Below, in pieces: positions 1 to 10,372 of a DNA stretch of 64,000 nt. Position numbers and translations under genes: made by a program. The notes beneath the pieces are model-generated. The model did not search any database, was not told the origin of the DNA, and saw only the letters and a list, made by a program, of their open reading frames with translations. How positions within the stretch are numbered: the first letter of the stretch is position 1; the number at the start of each line of letters is the position of its first letter. This DNA comes from Saccharum officinarum (lineage: Eukaryota; Streptophyta; Magnoliopsida; Poales; Poaceae), in NCBI GenBank assembly GCA_020631735.1, contig CM036199.1:22423553-22487552 (forward strand). Direction: 5' to 3'.

Positions 1-2086
1 CCTGCTTGTTCTGGGTGGGACTTGTTGATCACGTTGGCACAGTCAAGAATGAAGGGACGGCACTGAACCTTCCTGGAATCCCCATTGCCATCGGGTTGTA
101 TGGGTACTGCTACTCAGGCCATGGAGTGTTCCCTAACATCTACTCTTCTCTGAAGAAACGCAACCAGTTCTCTGCTGTTCTCTTCACCTGGTAATAAAAT
201 CATACAAGCTGTAAATTGTTTCCACATAGTCATGATCTCATGCTTTGGTTTATGTTTGTTGTCAGTATCGCTCTGTCTACTGTTCTGTTCGCTGGTGCTG
301 CAATCATGGGATACATTATGTTCGGTGAATCTACAGAGTCCCAATTCACACTGAACTTACCCCCAAATCTTGTGGCTTCCAAGATTGCAGTCTGGACTAC
401 GGTAATTGTTCTTTTCTGGACTCTAGATAGAAAAGAAAATTATGGCCTCTAGCTAAAGTCACATAATGCGTTCAATAGAGTATAATCAAGTTCAGTCGCA
501 TCAGGAATACTTAAATGCTTTTATGTGGCATTCTTCTGACTGTTTGTGCTTTTGGTTTTTGGTGCAGGTGACGAATCCAATAACCAAATATCCTTGGACT
601 TTTATTTCAGCTTTCCGTGTGCCTTTGTTCCAATACTTAACAATTAACATTATATGATATCTTACTTTCTATGATCACATGAAACTCCATCTAGCCATCT
701 AGGTTTGTCCTAAGTCAAACATACTCCATCCGTTCCATTAAGTCACTTTGATTTTTTTTGGTACATTGAATTTGCTACATATCTAGACATACGTTATATC
801 TAGATACATAGCAAATTCGTTGTACCAAAAAAGTCAAAGCGACTTATAATTTGGAACGGAGAGAGTATTTTTTAATTTTGACTACAATTATCTATAAAAA
901 GTATTATCTTATGAACAGAATTATTGTTTTTAATAATGAATTTAGCAATGTCAATGTTGAATGTTATGTTATCATTCTATATAAATTTTAGATATTCATG
1001 GTCAAAGTAAAAAAATATTTGACGTAGGACAAATATAGATGGACTTACACTTGTGATTGTAGGAAGTCCTATAATTCTCCTCCCCAAAGTCTGCTATCAA
1101 CTTCTAACAGTTAATCTATTTTCTTGAACAAATTTAGTTTTAATCGTTCTGTGTTGTTTCATAGTGTTTCCATGGATCGAATGCTAAGTCCTTAACTAAT
1201 ACCTACATATGCGCTAACCATGACTCCTCTCGCCCTGAGTTTGGAGGAACTGCTACCTCCAAATCAGCAGACATACCCGAACATAATGATGCTTAGATCT
1301 GCTCTGGTGGTATCTTCCCTTATTATTGCTCTGTCCGTCCCATTTTTTGGTAAGTTTGTTCATCATTTTCATCTCATTTTCCCAGGACATTCTATAAGTA
1401 GTGGGAATAGTATGAAATTTCCCTATTAAGATTCAAAAAATTTCCTCTTTTTTTTTACCTTATTCTCTCCTTCAATGGTTGTTGAGCCTTTTCAGGACTT
1501 GTCATGTCACTGGTCGGGTCTTTTCTCACCATGTTTGTGGTGAGTTCACCTTCCAAATTTTTGTAGTCTTTGCTTGTATATTTCTTTGTAGCTAATTTGT
1601 ATTTCCCTCTAGGCCTATATTCTACCATGTGCCTGCTTTTTGTCTATCCTGAGGAGTAAAGTGACCTGGTATCAGGTAAAATTTGTTTTTACTTGTGCAT
1701 TAATTATATATTTTGCTTAAACGTCCATTTTTTAAAAAGTGCAAGAGTGCCAAAAACTCATTTATATTAATCTCAAATGTTTTTCTGGCTTGAAAACTAA
1801 AATACTTTGTTTCTTATTTATTCTCCAATCGTTTCATTCAGAACTTTCAGTTTCTTGGATGCCAACTTTTTGGGTGAAAAAATAATGTTCCCTGTGTTCT
1901 TGATTCAGCTTCTCATCCAAATATAAATATTTATAATTACTCTTAAACTGAAACATGTGCAGATTTTGAATGAGCCCTATTTCTGTGCAGGTAGTACTGT
2001 GTGTGTTCATCATTGCCGTTGGACTTTGCTGTGCTGGTGTTGGCACATACTCTTCTCTTTCTAAGATAATACAACAGTACCATTGA
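1..2086 (+). CDS. AVT1-like vacuolar amino-acid transporter, 3' part (7 exons)
   Basis: This is the C-terminal part of an amino acid/auxin permease (AAAP) family protein, AVT1-type. That family exports or imports amino acids across the vacuolar membrane by proton coupling. Exons read in one frame: 1-190 (continues upstream), 266-401, 568-587, 1207-1349, 1496-1539, 1613-1675 and 1991-2086, ending at TGA 2084-2086. Exon 1 carries the family block YCYSGHGVFPNIYSSLKKRN. Exon 4 carries SLEELLPPNQ, typical of AVT1 proteins. Hydrophobic helices are visible in exons 1, 2, 4, 6 and 7. All junctions are GT-AG except 588-1206, which is AT-AC. All phases agree, and no stop or frameshift is seen, so the gene looks functional. 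A solo LTR begins 92 nt after the stop codon, inside the likely 3'UTR. Family assignment is firm; the exact paralogue and substrate are not known. Confidence 0.9.
588..1206 (+). other. U12-type AT-AC intron of the AVT1-like gene
   Basis: The intron begins with ATATCCTT, the U12 5' splice-site consensus. It has the branch-site sequence TCCTTAAC at 1189-1196 and ends in AC at 1205-1206, about 11 nt after the branch point. Splicing 587 to 1207 restores a Lys-Tyr-Ala-Leu-Thr reading that fits AAAP proteins; a GT-AG alternative does not. The upstream exon is only 20 nt long (568-587). A Stowaway MITE sits inside at 724-865. Confidence 0.9.
724..865. mobile_element. Stowaway-type MITE inside the U12 intron
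   Basis: A 142-bp element with terminal inverted repeats (left CTCCATCCGTTCC, right GGAACGGAGAGAG). It is flanked by TA dinucleotides at 722-723 and 866-867, the Tc1/mariner-derived Stowaway target duplication. The arms fold into a near-perfect hairpin around an AT-rich centre. It has no coding capacity. Confidence 0.85.
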
Positions 2087-2178
2087 ATTTTGCCCTAGAA
2101 TTATCTTGTGTCCATGTTTTGACTAGCCAGTTTTCTTTTCTGGGATGGTGTTGCTGGTCTGGAGAGGGGGATTGTTTT
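2087..2178 (+). other. 3'UTR of the AVT1-like gene, proximal part
   Basis: These are the 92 nt between the transporter stop codon and the solo LTR. After removal of the LTR and one copy of its target duplication, the sequence continues at about 6251 with AT-rich DNA that plausibly held the original polyadenylation region. No clear poly(A) signal was pinned down. Confidence 0.5.
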
Positions 2179-2636
2179 TGTAACAGAACCGACCAATTAT
2201 ACAAAATTAAGTAAGAAAATCACCTGCTGAAGCAGATAATTTAGCAAACTTAAGCCCGTATAACCCGGTAGTTCGTGAAATCACGACGGATTTCAAACCA
2301 ACCAACATATAAATCAAGATCGTACAAGTTTAGTAGCCACAGTCACATATTACATAAAGTTCGCAACATCATTGAAACATATCGGAGTTTAAAACATAAA
2401 GTTATTACAAACCAAGTTCATAATAAAGTAGCGGAAGCAAATAGTTTTAAAACCACACACGCACACGTTTAGTTTAGATACAATACTAGGTGATAGTCAG
2501 GTCCAACAAAAGCATCAGATAAGACGTACAGAGCGACCATGCCCTTGTCCTAGTTGTCGCCCATCGCAGGATACAAGCAGTTGATACAATATTCATAATA
2601 CATCTGACCATATGCAACAACAATGGGAACAACGCC

Positions 2637-2658
2637 CTGAGTACGAGAAGGTACTCAG
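2637..2658 (-). promoter_or_regulatory. Conserved LTR hairpin next to a GGGTAAGT motif
   Basis: A perfect 8-bp stem, CTGAGTAC / GTACTCAG, with loop GAGAAG (CTTCTC on the element strand). On the element strand it lies directly after GGGTAAGTCTAG, which resembles a splice donor. The same stem recurs in the LTRs of elements A and C with another loop in A, so the stem rather than the loop is conserved. Confidence 0.7.
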
Positions 2659-3612
2659 CTAGACTTACCCGTCTTAAACTAAAATAAAGTGACACCAAAA
2701 AGTATGCAAGACTTTCTTTTAGTGGACTAGCTGACTCATTTGCGAAAAAACAATAAGTTAACATAAATAAACCATTTAAGTACTTTGCATCATTTTTATT
2801 ATACCTATCAATCTAGTAAGCATCTATGCTATAGCAATCACTTGATTAACCATTAACATCCAGTTACCATTTTAGGATTAGCAATTCCAACACCGTCCAC
2901 GTAACCATCCGTGTTCCCTCATAATTACTACGATGCTGTAGCTCGAGTCAAGTGCTCACTATTCAGGAGCAATGACGATTCGAATCGATTTCTAACCAGC
3001 TGGTGATTTATTCATCACACAAACCACATTACCAATCAAGTGAGCTACAGATCACCAATGATACTATTCAGGTAAACGTCGCAGGACAAACTGGGGCCGC
3101 AGTACCCAGGGACCGCTCGACTGGCAGGAATCAGGCCTTGCCTACCCTTGGGCTCACTCTTCGCGCCCCTGTCATACCCCTTCAGCACCAATACGCGCAC
3201 CCGTGTAGATCTCGGCCCGAATAATGCCACTAGCTTCGCGGTCAAAAGGTACTTTATTCGGCCAGCTAAATATGAGGCATGCGTTCAACATGACAAGAGA
3301 GACGAGTAACGATCGGTCTTTAACCGACACAGATGGAAAACTACGAGCATCTCAGAACCCTGTCTGGTTGCCTCCAACAATTCCATCAGGTCTTCAATTA
3401 TCCATCAACACTTGGTTATTTCCAGGATATCATCCATTCCATAGCTGAAGTATTCCAGTAACCACCTATAATTGCAGGTGATAGGAAATTACCGATTGCT
3501 ACCGGTCTAAGCAGGGCTAAGCAATTATTCGATCCTAAACCTAACAAGGCATAAGGATAGAACAAGGTAGACAAGGATAATATTAGATGCATCAACGGTT
3601 TCACTCAAACTC

Positions 3613-3927
3613 CTATAACTTAATGCAACAATATATAAAACTCATATATAATTGATTGCTTTTATAAAGTACGAGACTTAGAATGCTCCGGGGCTTGCCT
3701 CGCTCGAACGAATTCGGACGGTGGTCTGGACACTCTTGAAGTTCGTGAACGACATCCTCCTCGGCCTGCACCCCCTGTGCGGGCTCTTCCTCGGCTGCTT
3801 CCGGCTTGGCTGCTACCGATTCCTCCTGCGATCCTGTTATGATGCATTGGTGTAAGTGATTATGCAAGTGGTGCATCAGATGAGATGGCATATGATGATC
3901 ATGATTACATGCAATGTAGATGAACAT
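3613..3927 (-). CDS. LTR-embedded small ORF with acidic stretch and ECPDHRP motif (unknown function)
   Basis: A 104-aa ORF on the element's own strand. A Glu/Ala-rich acidic stretch leads into ECPDHRP, then GKPRSIL and a Leu-Tyr-Lys ending. The ORF at 29675-29995 in the LTR of element A has the same order: acidic stretch, ECPDHRP, F-x-x-GKPR, then Tyr-Lys. On the element strand the acidic stretch follows TAACAG, which could be a 3' splice site, so the real product may be a spliced exon rather than this ATG-initiated ORF. I do not recognise the domain. Conservation between two otherwise diverged LTRs is the only coding evidence. Confidence 0.35.
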   Translation of the reverse strand: MFIYIACNHDHHMPSHLMHHLHNHLHQCIITGSQEESVAAKPEAAEEEPAQGVQAEEDVVHELQECPDHRPNSFERGKPRSILSLVLYKSNQLYMSFIYCCIKL

Positions 3928-6245
3928 GTTTAGCTTTATTGGACAGAGTAGATGTAAAACTCTTCTACTAGGTAATCAACGTCATCCAAGAACATGTACT
4001 ATAAGTACATGTCATCTACTGTATTCTCTTCTACTACTAACTACCACCATGCACCTTAACTACCATAAAGCCACACACAGGTGCTACTTATGCTAACACC
4101 ATGACAACTATTCTAACATGCCAAGTCACATCAGCAATTCAAGATGCTTCAAAGATACACCAATGCTATACAATTTAACTAATCATGCAATAAAGAATCA
4201 TATTTTATTCCATATTAAACTAAGACTACAACATCAACCTATATTTCTGGTGCTTAGAAAAATCTAAGAAAAATATAGTAGCTTCATCATGCAGTACATA
4301 ATCTACCATAAAAAATTCATTGTTTTTGGATAAGTGCAACAGCCTACATAAAAATGACAAGCTATGGTGGATTAAATGAGAATGAAAATACTTTGTACTA
4401 TGGAAAGTATCAAACAACAAATTTAATATTTTCCCATGATCTACATAGTATACCAGCACTGTACAAAAAAGTTTCACATACAGGTTTTATACACATTTTT
4501 AGCTCTAGCAATTCTACAAGAAAAAACAATTAAATGCACCAAAAATAGATAGCCATATTTTTCTACAGAACATATTGGTCATATGTTTTTCATGGAAAGT
4601 ACAGCTCATGAATAGAGTAACAAAATTAGAACCATATTTTTCCGACCTATATAGGATTTACTACACCTTTTCTAAGAAATCAGCATTTACAAGAATTAAA
4701 TAAAGCTATACATAAAAATATCACAAGATCAACATGCAACATTTTTAAACTGTAGATCTACTCATAAGGAGTCTAGCAAAATTGGTCTCATGCAATTTGG
4801 AGCTAAAATGAGCAAGCTATGAATTTTTGAAGCCTTTACAACATTTTTTGAAAATCATTTCTTAAAACCCCTTTTAAAAACAGAGGCACAAACGCTAGAT
4901 CCACCCGGATCTGCACCCAAGCTCACACCCCTGCGGCTGACAGTGGGCCCCCGACCCCACTCGTCATACACCCGGGGAGGGGAAAGGTCACCGGCGGCGA
5001 GAGCGCGCCGACGGTGAGGTCTCCGGGCGAATGGTGATTACCACCGGGCTCTACATAGCGAGCCGCACCCCACTCGGCTACGAGATGGAGGTGCGGGAGC
5101 ACGAGCGCAAGCTTGAAGGCGGCGATGGTGGCATGGCGGCGCGGTTCACCGGCGGTACACCGGCTCCGGCCTTGGCGAGGCAAGCGGGGCAGCGCTGCGA
5201 CTTCGCGGTGCCAAGACAAGTTCGGCGTGGAAGAAAACGGGGAGAAAGGGGCAGCGAAGAGGGCTTCGGCTGCACGCGGCCATGGCGCCGGCGACGGAGG
5301 GGAAATGCCGCTTGGGCCTTACCACTGCGAGAATGAAGGCAAGAGTGGGCGCACTGGGTGGCGGAGATCGAGGCGAAGTCGTAGGCAGATGGAATCGAAG
5401 AATGGTGGTGCGGTGGCGGAGCTTGACGCCGGCGGATGGAGCGATGGCGTGCGGCGGCGTGAGCTCCCGCTCGGCTTTTCCAAACTGGAAGGGAGCGAGG
5501 AGGAGAAAATGGAGTGGAGGATGGAATGGAGACCGGGGCGCGGGGTTATGGCGAGGCGAGCGCGACTGCGGGGGCCACCGGGTGACACTCGTATGTCGTC
5601 GATGGCGAGTGGCGGCCACGCGGCCGCGGAGCTCTGCTTGTGGTCGGGCGAGCGCGGGCGAAGCGCGTGGGCGGGGCGCGGGCGCGTGCGCGGGGCAGGC
5701 CGGGCCGACTCGCAGGTGGGCCGCGAAGTGAGGCGCGCGGCCCATTTCAAAAGAAATTTCTTTTTCTTTTTTTTTCTTTTTCAAAGTGCAGCACACAAAT
5801 CTTCAATTTTGAGCAACCAAAGTTCATTTTCACAAGTTGACCCAAAAACAAAAGTTGTCCAAAATTTTATTCTCTGCAACATTTCTTTAGGGTACATTTT
5901 GAAATTCCAACTAGATTTTGAAATAGGGATTTAAATTCTGTTTTAAATCAAAACTCTATTTTTCTAGATTATTTTTAAAAGCAAAATTTGAGAAAATTTT
6001 GAATACAAACCTTGCTCCAAAATGTTTGCTAAACATTTCTAAGTTGTTTATTTACTCAAACAAACACATACAAGGCATGACAAGCATCAACATAACATTA
6101 AATCTATTGAAACAAAACATTGCAACATGCATGTTTAATTAACTTGTTTCAAGCCTATATTTCATGTGATGCTTATTAATGCATGATTTATGCTTATGCA
6201 CATGATTTGCAAATGTTAATACAAGCCTAACACCGGGGTGTTACA

Positions 6246-6520
6246 GCTTTGATGTAAAATTGTTGTTTGCATGAAAGAAATTGGAGGAAATGGATAGAAT
6301 TAGGCAGGTTGTATTGCCGGAGGAGTATTTTGTCTGAAGTTGTTCTCGATCTTATTGTGTCATTTTTGTTAATATCCTGAGGTAATTTGAAAACCGCGAT
6401 GCTTTCAATATCATGTTAGTAATGATAATGGCGCTGCCATATTTCCTTCGATCCATATTTACCTTCTCTTATAACATCTCCACCAAATCTCTTTTCTTCT
6501 TTCCCTTAAAATCTAATAAA
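6246..6520. other. Transporter 3' flank, no gene seen
   Basis: AT-rich sequence between the solo LTR and a MITE. It begins with the right copy of the LTR target duplication and is probably the displaced distal 3'UTR and downstream flank of the transporter gene. No ORF or repeat is recognised. Confidence 0.5.
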
Positions 6521-6764
6521 GGTTGTGTTTAGTTCCTCCAAAAATGTATTATGCAAAAAAAGATTTCTCGTCACATCAAACTTGCGATACATGCATGGAG
6601 TACTAAATGTAGATGAAATCAAAAACTAATTGTACAACTTGGTTGTACCTTGCGAGACGAACGTTTTAAACCTAATTAGTCAACGGTCGGACATTATTTG
6701 CCAAATAAAACCAAAACGTGCTATAGTACATTTTTCACCCTTTTCAGGGGAACTAAACACAGCC
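6521..6764. mobile_element. MITE with GTGTTTAGTTCC / GGAACTAAACAC termini, copy 1
   Basis: About 244 bp, from GGTTGTGTTTAGTTCC to GGAACTAAACACAGCC. It is a non-coding inverted-terminal-repeat element. The copy at 56941-57188 is the same family in the opposite orientation: the shared internal strings GCGAGACGAACG and CATGCATGGAGTACTAAATG appear there as reverse complements. The flanks suggest AAAGG or AAA as target duplication, so the superfamily is not settled. Confidence 0.8.
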
Positions 6765-8359
6765 AAAGGAGATTGAGAATACTGAATTGTAGAATATAGG
6801 GGATATGTGTTCCAGCAGATTAAGAACACTCTATCCTTTTTATTATATGGGACTCACATGTCAGTGACAAAAAAAATGTTTCTCCTTTCTTTTCTCTCCC
6901 TCCTGCTTCCCTCGTCGCTAATAGATCAGAGCTGAGGCGCACTGCGCGTGGGCAGCCTCGTGGGGCAGCGGCAACTGCTCCTGCGCCGTCGCGTCGTAGG
7001 GCACTACAGGAAGGCAATGGCCTCCCTGGCGTGGGGGTGCTGCGACCTTGCCAGCATGGGGCATGACGGCCTTTCCTTCCTGGCGTGGGGCATGGCGGCG
7101 TGCTATGGGGCAGCGGTGCTGAGCATGGCGGCGTACTATGGAGGCAGTGACGGCGGTGCGGCACACCAAGAGGTCAGTGAGACAGGAAGAGAAAATGGGG
7201 AGGAAGATCTGTGCTTTCTTCCCCTTTCTTGGAGGGATTGAGGGGAGGATTTGAAGGAAGATCTGTGCATCCGGGCCTAGTGTGTGCTATTACAATCCGG
7301 CCAAGGACAAAACTAAATACCGGAGTTGTCTTGAGAAAACACATGACGTGAGCAAATGTTGCACATTTTCATCCTTCTAATCACATAAAGGACAATGCTC
7401 AGGATGATTGAGGCCTCGAAGAGTAGATTGTACTCACTAGTGGGTACAGATTGATGGAACAACTTGTAAAATGCTCGTATTATTAGTATAACAACTTGGC
7501 AAATTGATGAACATGTAGTCCAAACGTTGCTAGAGTGCGTGGCAGAACATGTGTTCACTTGTTAGGAACTAGGATTAATGGATTATTATTGAGCCAACAT
7601 GAACATCCTGAAAACTTGAAACAATGTCATATTAATTCATATTATAGAAAATGAACACATTAGCGAATACATCAAACAATATGCTTTGCACAAAAAATCC
7701 AATCTTTCCATTGTACTTTAAAAAAGTTGGTATTACATAATAGACCACGGTCGTAATCCTATCAACATCTAATGCTCTTCAAGACCCGACATCATGCCCT
7801 CTATTATCCGAGACCGAAAGGTCTTAAACAGTGTGGGTAGGATGTGTAGTTCTGAGCAAGTAGGGTCACACCGCCACTTTCATTCTATGGGAACACTATT
7901 TATAGTGTCAATATTATACTTAGTGGACTAAAATATCCCTATACTACCACTAGATCCCAAGTATATTCACTAGACTTTAGGGGTACTTTGGTCCTTTTGA
8001 TATACTCCCTAGTAGTAAACCAAATTGGTTAGACTTCTTGTATTTTTTGCAAAGACATGCACATGCATCTGTAAACGGCGTCATTGGACTCTCCCAAATG
8101 GGTCTTCGCGAGGCCCGCCAAATATGTTTCCACAACGCCGCTAAAACTATCCGAAGGTGTTTTCGTGCGCCCACCACGATGACATTTCGGAGCTCCCTTC
8201 AAATACACAATTAGACTTTGGCACTTGCCAAGGGTGAGGTTTTAGAATACACAATTGGGGGAAGACTACAAGGGTTATGGGGCCTAAACAGTAGCCCCTC
8301 GTGAACGAGTCTTCACGCTCACAAAGTGAGTTCGCAAAATCATGCAATGTTGGGTTAGC
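6765..8359. other. Unassigned intergenic stretch
   Basis: No convincing gene. 6900-7240 is GC-rich with a 97-aa ORF (6948-7241) of low-complexity Gly/Ala/Met composition and no recognised motif. 7730-8350 has the texture of a decayed LTR, with short AT-rich promoter-like parts, but no ends were found. A fragmentary host gene cannot be excluded. Confidence 0.4.
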
Positions 8360-9285
8360 TAAAAGCTCTATGTTTGGTGTTGGTAATTAGTGACGATGCC
8401 TAAGTACTAATCATAAATGCTTAAGTGTGATAGCAAAAGGTGATTGGTACAACTCCAAGTTGATGGCAAGGATACATGGTGATCATGATCATATGATGCC
8501 ACAATTGGAGAAGAAATGGTGGATTGGTGCAACCCTATGGAGCTCAAGGCAAAGGTATTTTGCTAGGGTTTGCTTTTGGTGATCAAGACACCTAGTGGGT
8601 GTGATCACATTATAGGTTAGATAGCCGTACTACAAAGAGGGGAATTGTCGTATCAATTCTAGTCCTACATGTGCCTCTAGGTGACATTTCATTGAGCATA
8701 TGCATTTGGATAGAGCTAATAACGCCTCGAAAAATGATTGTAAAAATGCTAACACACTTGCACATGACAATGATCACTTGGTGGTGTTAGCATCTTTGCG
8801 AAGGTAGTGAAGTTTGAGCGGTAGAGAGGGTTTAGGGTCGAGGAGTTGGAACACCTATGTTCCTTTACACCGATGTCGAGTTTTGGAGGCGTAGTCACGT
8901 GGTGTTTCTCGAGCTAAAACATGTGCTAAAGTGATACACATACTTAGAATAGCTCATATGTAAAAGGGTGAAACAAGTGGACCAAGCAAAACTTGAGAAA
9001 CGCATGAAATATAGGCGACAGACGCTGGCTCACAGGGCGACAGACGCCGGGCCGTGCGTCTGTCGGTTGACCCTATATGGCGCGTGACTGGAGAGGAGCG
9101 TCGGACGTGCGGACGTTCACATGACAGACGCTGGCGTCAGCGTCTATCCGCGGTGGCATCAGCAGTGCGCGAAGGTGCGCGCGAGCGTCAGACACTGCGT
9201 CACGTCTGTTGACGACGCAACGGACGCGTCTGTCGGATGAGTGTGGCGTGGTAGTCTCTGTGCCGCATCTGTTGCTGCGACAGAC
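8360..9285 (+). mobile_element. Old solo Copia (Sirevirus-type) LTR, left part
   Basis: It starts TAAAAGCTCTATG, a decayed form of the TGAAAGTCCTATG start of the intact element inside it, and is closely related to that LTR (GTTTGGTGTTGGTAATTAGTGA is shared). The intact Sirevirus splits it at 9285; its right part is 19899-20986, giving an LTR of about 2.0 kb. Flanks TTAGC (8355-8359) and TCAGC (20987-20991) are a plausible duplication with one change. From about 9015 it carries an array of GACAGACGC / GCGTCTGTC units. Confidence 0.75.
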
Positions 9286-9879
9286 TGAAAGTCCTATGTT
9301 TGGTGTTGGTAATTAGTGACAATGCCTAAGTACTAATCCCATGCCTAAGTTGTATGTAGCATATGAGGATTAGTACACTCTAAGGTTGGTGGCAAGATGG
9401 ACATGGTGATCATGATGGCCACACTTGGATTTGGACGCAACCCTACGTGATCAAGGCAAAGGTATATGCTTAAGGGTTGTGTTTTAGTAACCAAGACACC
9501 TAGTGGGTGTGGTTACATTATAGGATAGATAGCCGTACTATAAAGAGGGGAATGACGCGGCTATTGAACTCCTAAGTGCCTCTAGATGTGCATTTCATGA
9601 TCATATGCATTTGGATAGAACTAATATCGCCTCGAAAAATGATTGTGAAAATGCTAACACACTCACACATGACGAGATCACTTGGTGATGTTAGCACGTT
9701 TGCGACGGCGGTGGAGTTTGAGCGGTAGAGAGGGTTTGGGTTCCTCTCTCCCTCCCGCCGAGCTTGCGAGGCGGGATTCAGGCGTTTTCGAGAAGTTAAA
9801 ACGATTATTTTCCACTACGCCGGAAGTCCGGAAAAGAAACGGAGGCGAACGGAGGTCACAGAGGTGACCGGACGCTGAA

Positions 9880-10315
9880 CCGGACGCGGTCCTTGCATGA
9901 CCGGACGCGTCCGGTCAGTGTTCAGTGTCTGCGTGTTTTTCAGTTCGATGATCGGACGCGAGACGCGTCCGGTCACTGATGATCGGATGCGTCCGGTCGT
10001 TCAGGGAGCTTACTGGACTCTAACCGGACGCTGTCTTTGTCGCGTCCAGTCATTTTCTTCAGCGCGTCCGGTCACTATTTCATTGAGCGCTGTTCAGGCG
10101 ACCAGCGCGTCCGGTCCTTCACGGGACCAGCGCGTCCGGTCGTTCCCGGCGCGTCCGGTCAGTTGGACCAGCGCGTCCGGTCGTTGCTTCGTAGTTAGCC
10201 GTTGGGCGACCAGCGCGTCCGGTCGTTTGGACCAGCGCGTCCGGTCAGTACTTCATGAGTTAGCCGTTGGGCGACCGACGCGTCCGGTCAGTTGGACCAG
10301 CGCGTCCGGTCAGCG
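9880..10315 (+). repeat. GCGTCCGGTC motif array in the 5' LTR
   Basis: About 12 exact CGTCCGGTC copies plus one variant, irregularly spaced by roughly 18-50 bp, with a few inverted copies (ACCGGACGC) at the left end. One site, 9898-9917, is a perfect 20-bp palindrome centred on ACGCGT. The array lies just upstream of the TATA box and is therefore in the probable U3 enhancer region. The 147-aa ORF across it is a by-product of the repeat. Confidence 0.85.
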
Positions 10316-10364
10316 CAATTTCGGCTGTTTAAGTTTCTAACGGCTATATTCGAAGGGGTACGTC

Positions 10365-10372
10365 TATAAATA
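10365..10372 (+). promoter_or_regulatory. TATA box of the Sirevirus 5' LTR
   Basis: TATAAATA inside the block GAAGGGGTACGTCTATAAAT, which is conserved in the 3' LTR and in the older solo LTR (20073-20080). The position, downstream of the motif array and several hundred bases before the LTR end, fits a U3/R boundary. Confidence 0.75.

Larger units (their letters stand above)
2179..6245 (-). mobile_element. Solo LTR of a Gypsy retrotransposon in the transporter 3'UTR
   Basis: A 4067-bp element with TGTAACAG at the left and GGTGTTACA at the right. Flanks GTTTT (2174-2178) and GCTTT (6246-6250) are a target duplication with one C/T change. No second LTR, primer site or pol is present, so this is a solo LTR left by LTR-LTR recombination. 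It shares four landmarks with the Gypsy LTRs at 26412-31433 and 49516-54534: the TGTAACA/TGTTACA ends, a TAGCGGAAGC motif, the hairpin at 2637-2658 and the block around 3660-3710. Those landmarks place the element on the minus strand. A GC-rich stretch (4920-5740) gives many long ORFs on both strands, which I read as composition shadows. Confidence 0.85.

Noticed and set aside
588..1206. A 620-bp insertion with ATAT duplication disrupting the transporter exon
   Set aside because: The ends fit the U12 AT-AC intron consensus including branch site, a much better explanation than an insertion.
5113..5934. Long overlapping ORFs on both strands (up to 273 aa)
   Set aside because: They lie in the GC-rich block of the solo LTR, are low-complexity (Arg/Gly/Ala), overlap in several frames and match nothing recognisable.
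9880..10315. CRISPR-like array
   Set aside because: Short irregularly spaced motif in an LTR of a plant genome; no regular repeat-spacer structure.
9897..10340. 147-aa ORF (and copy at 18536-18979)
   Set aside because: It is the translation of the GCGTCCGGTC array, not a gene.
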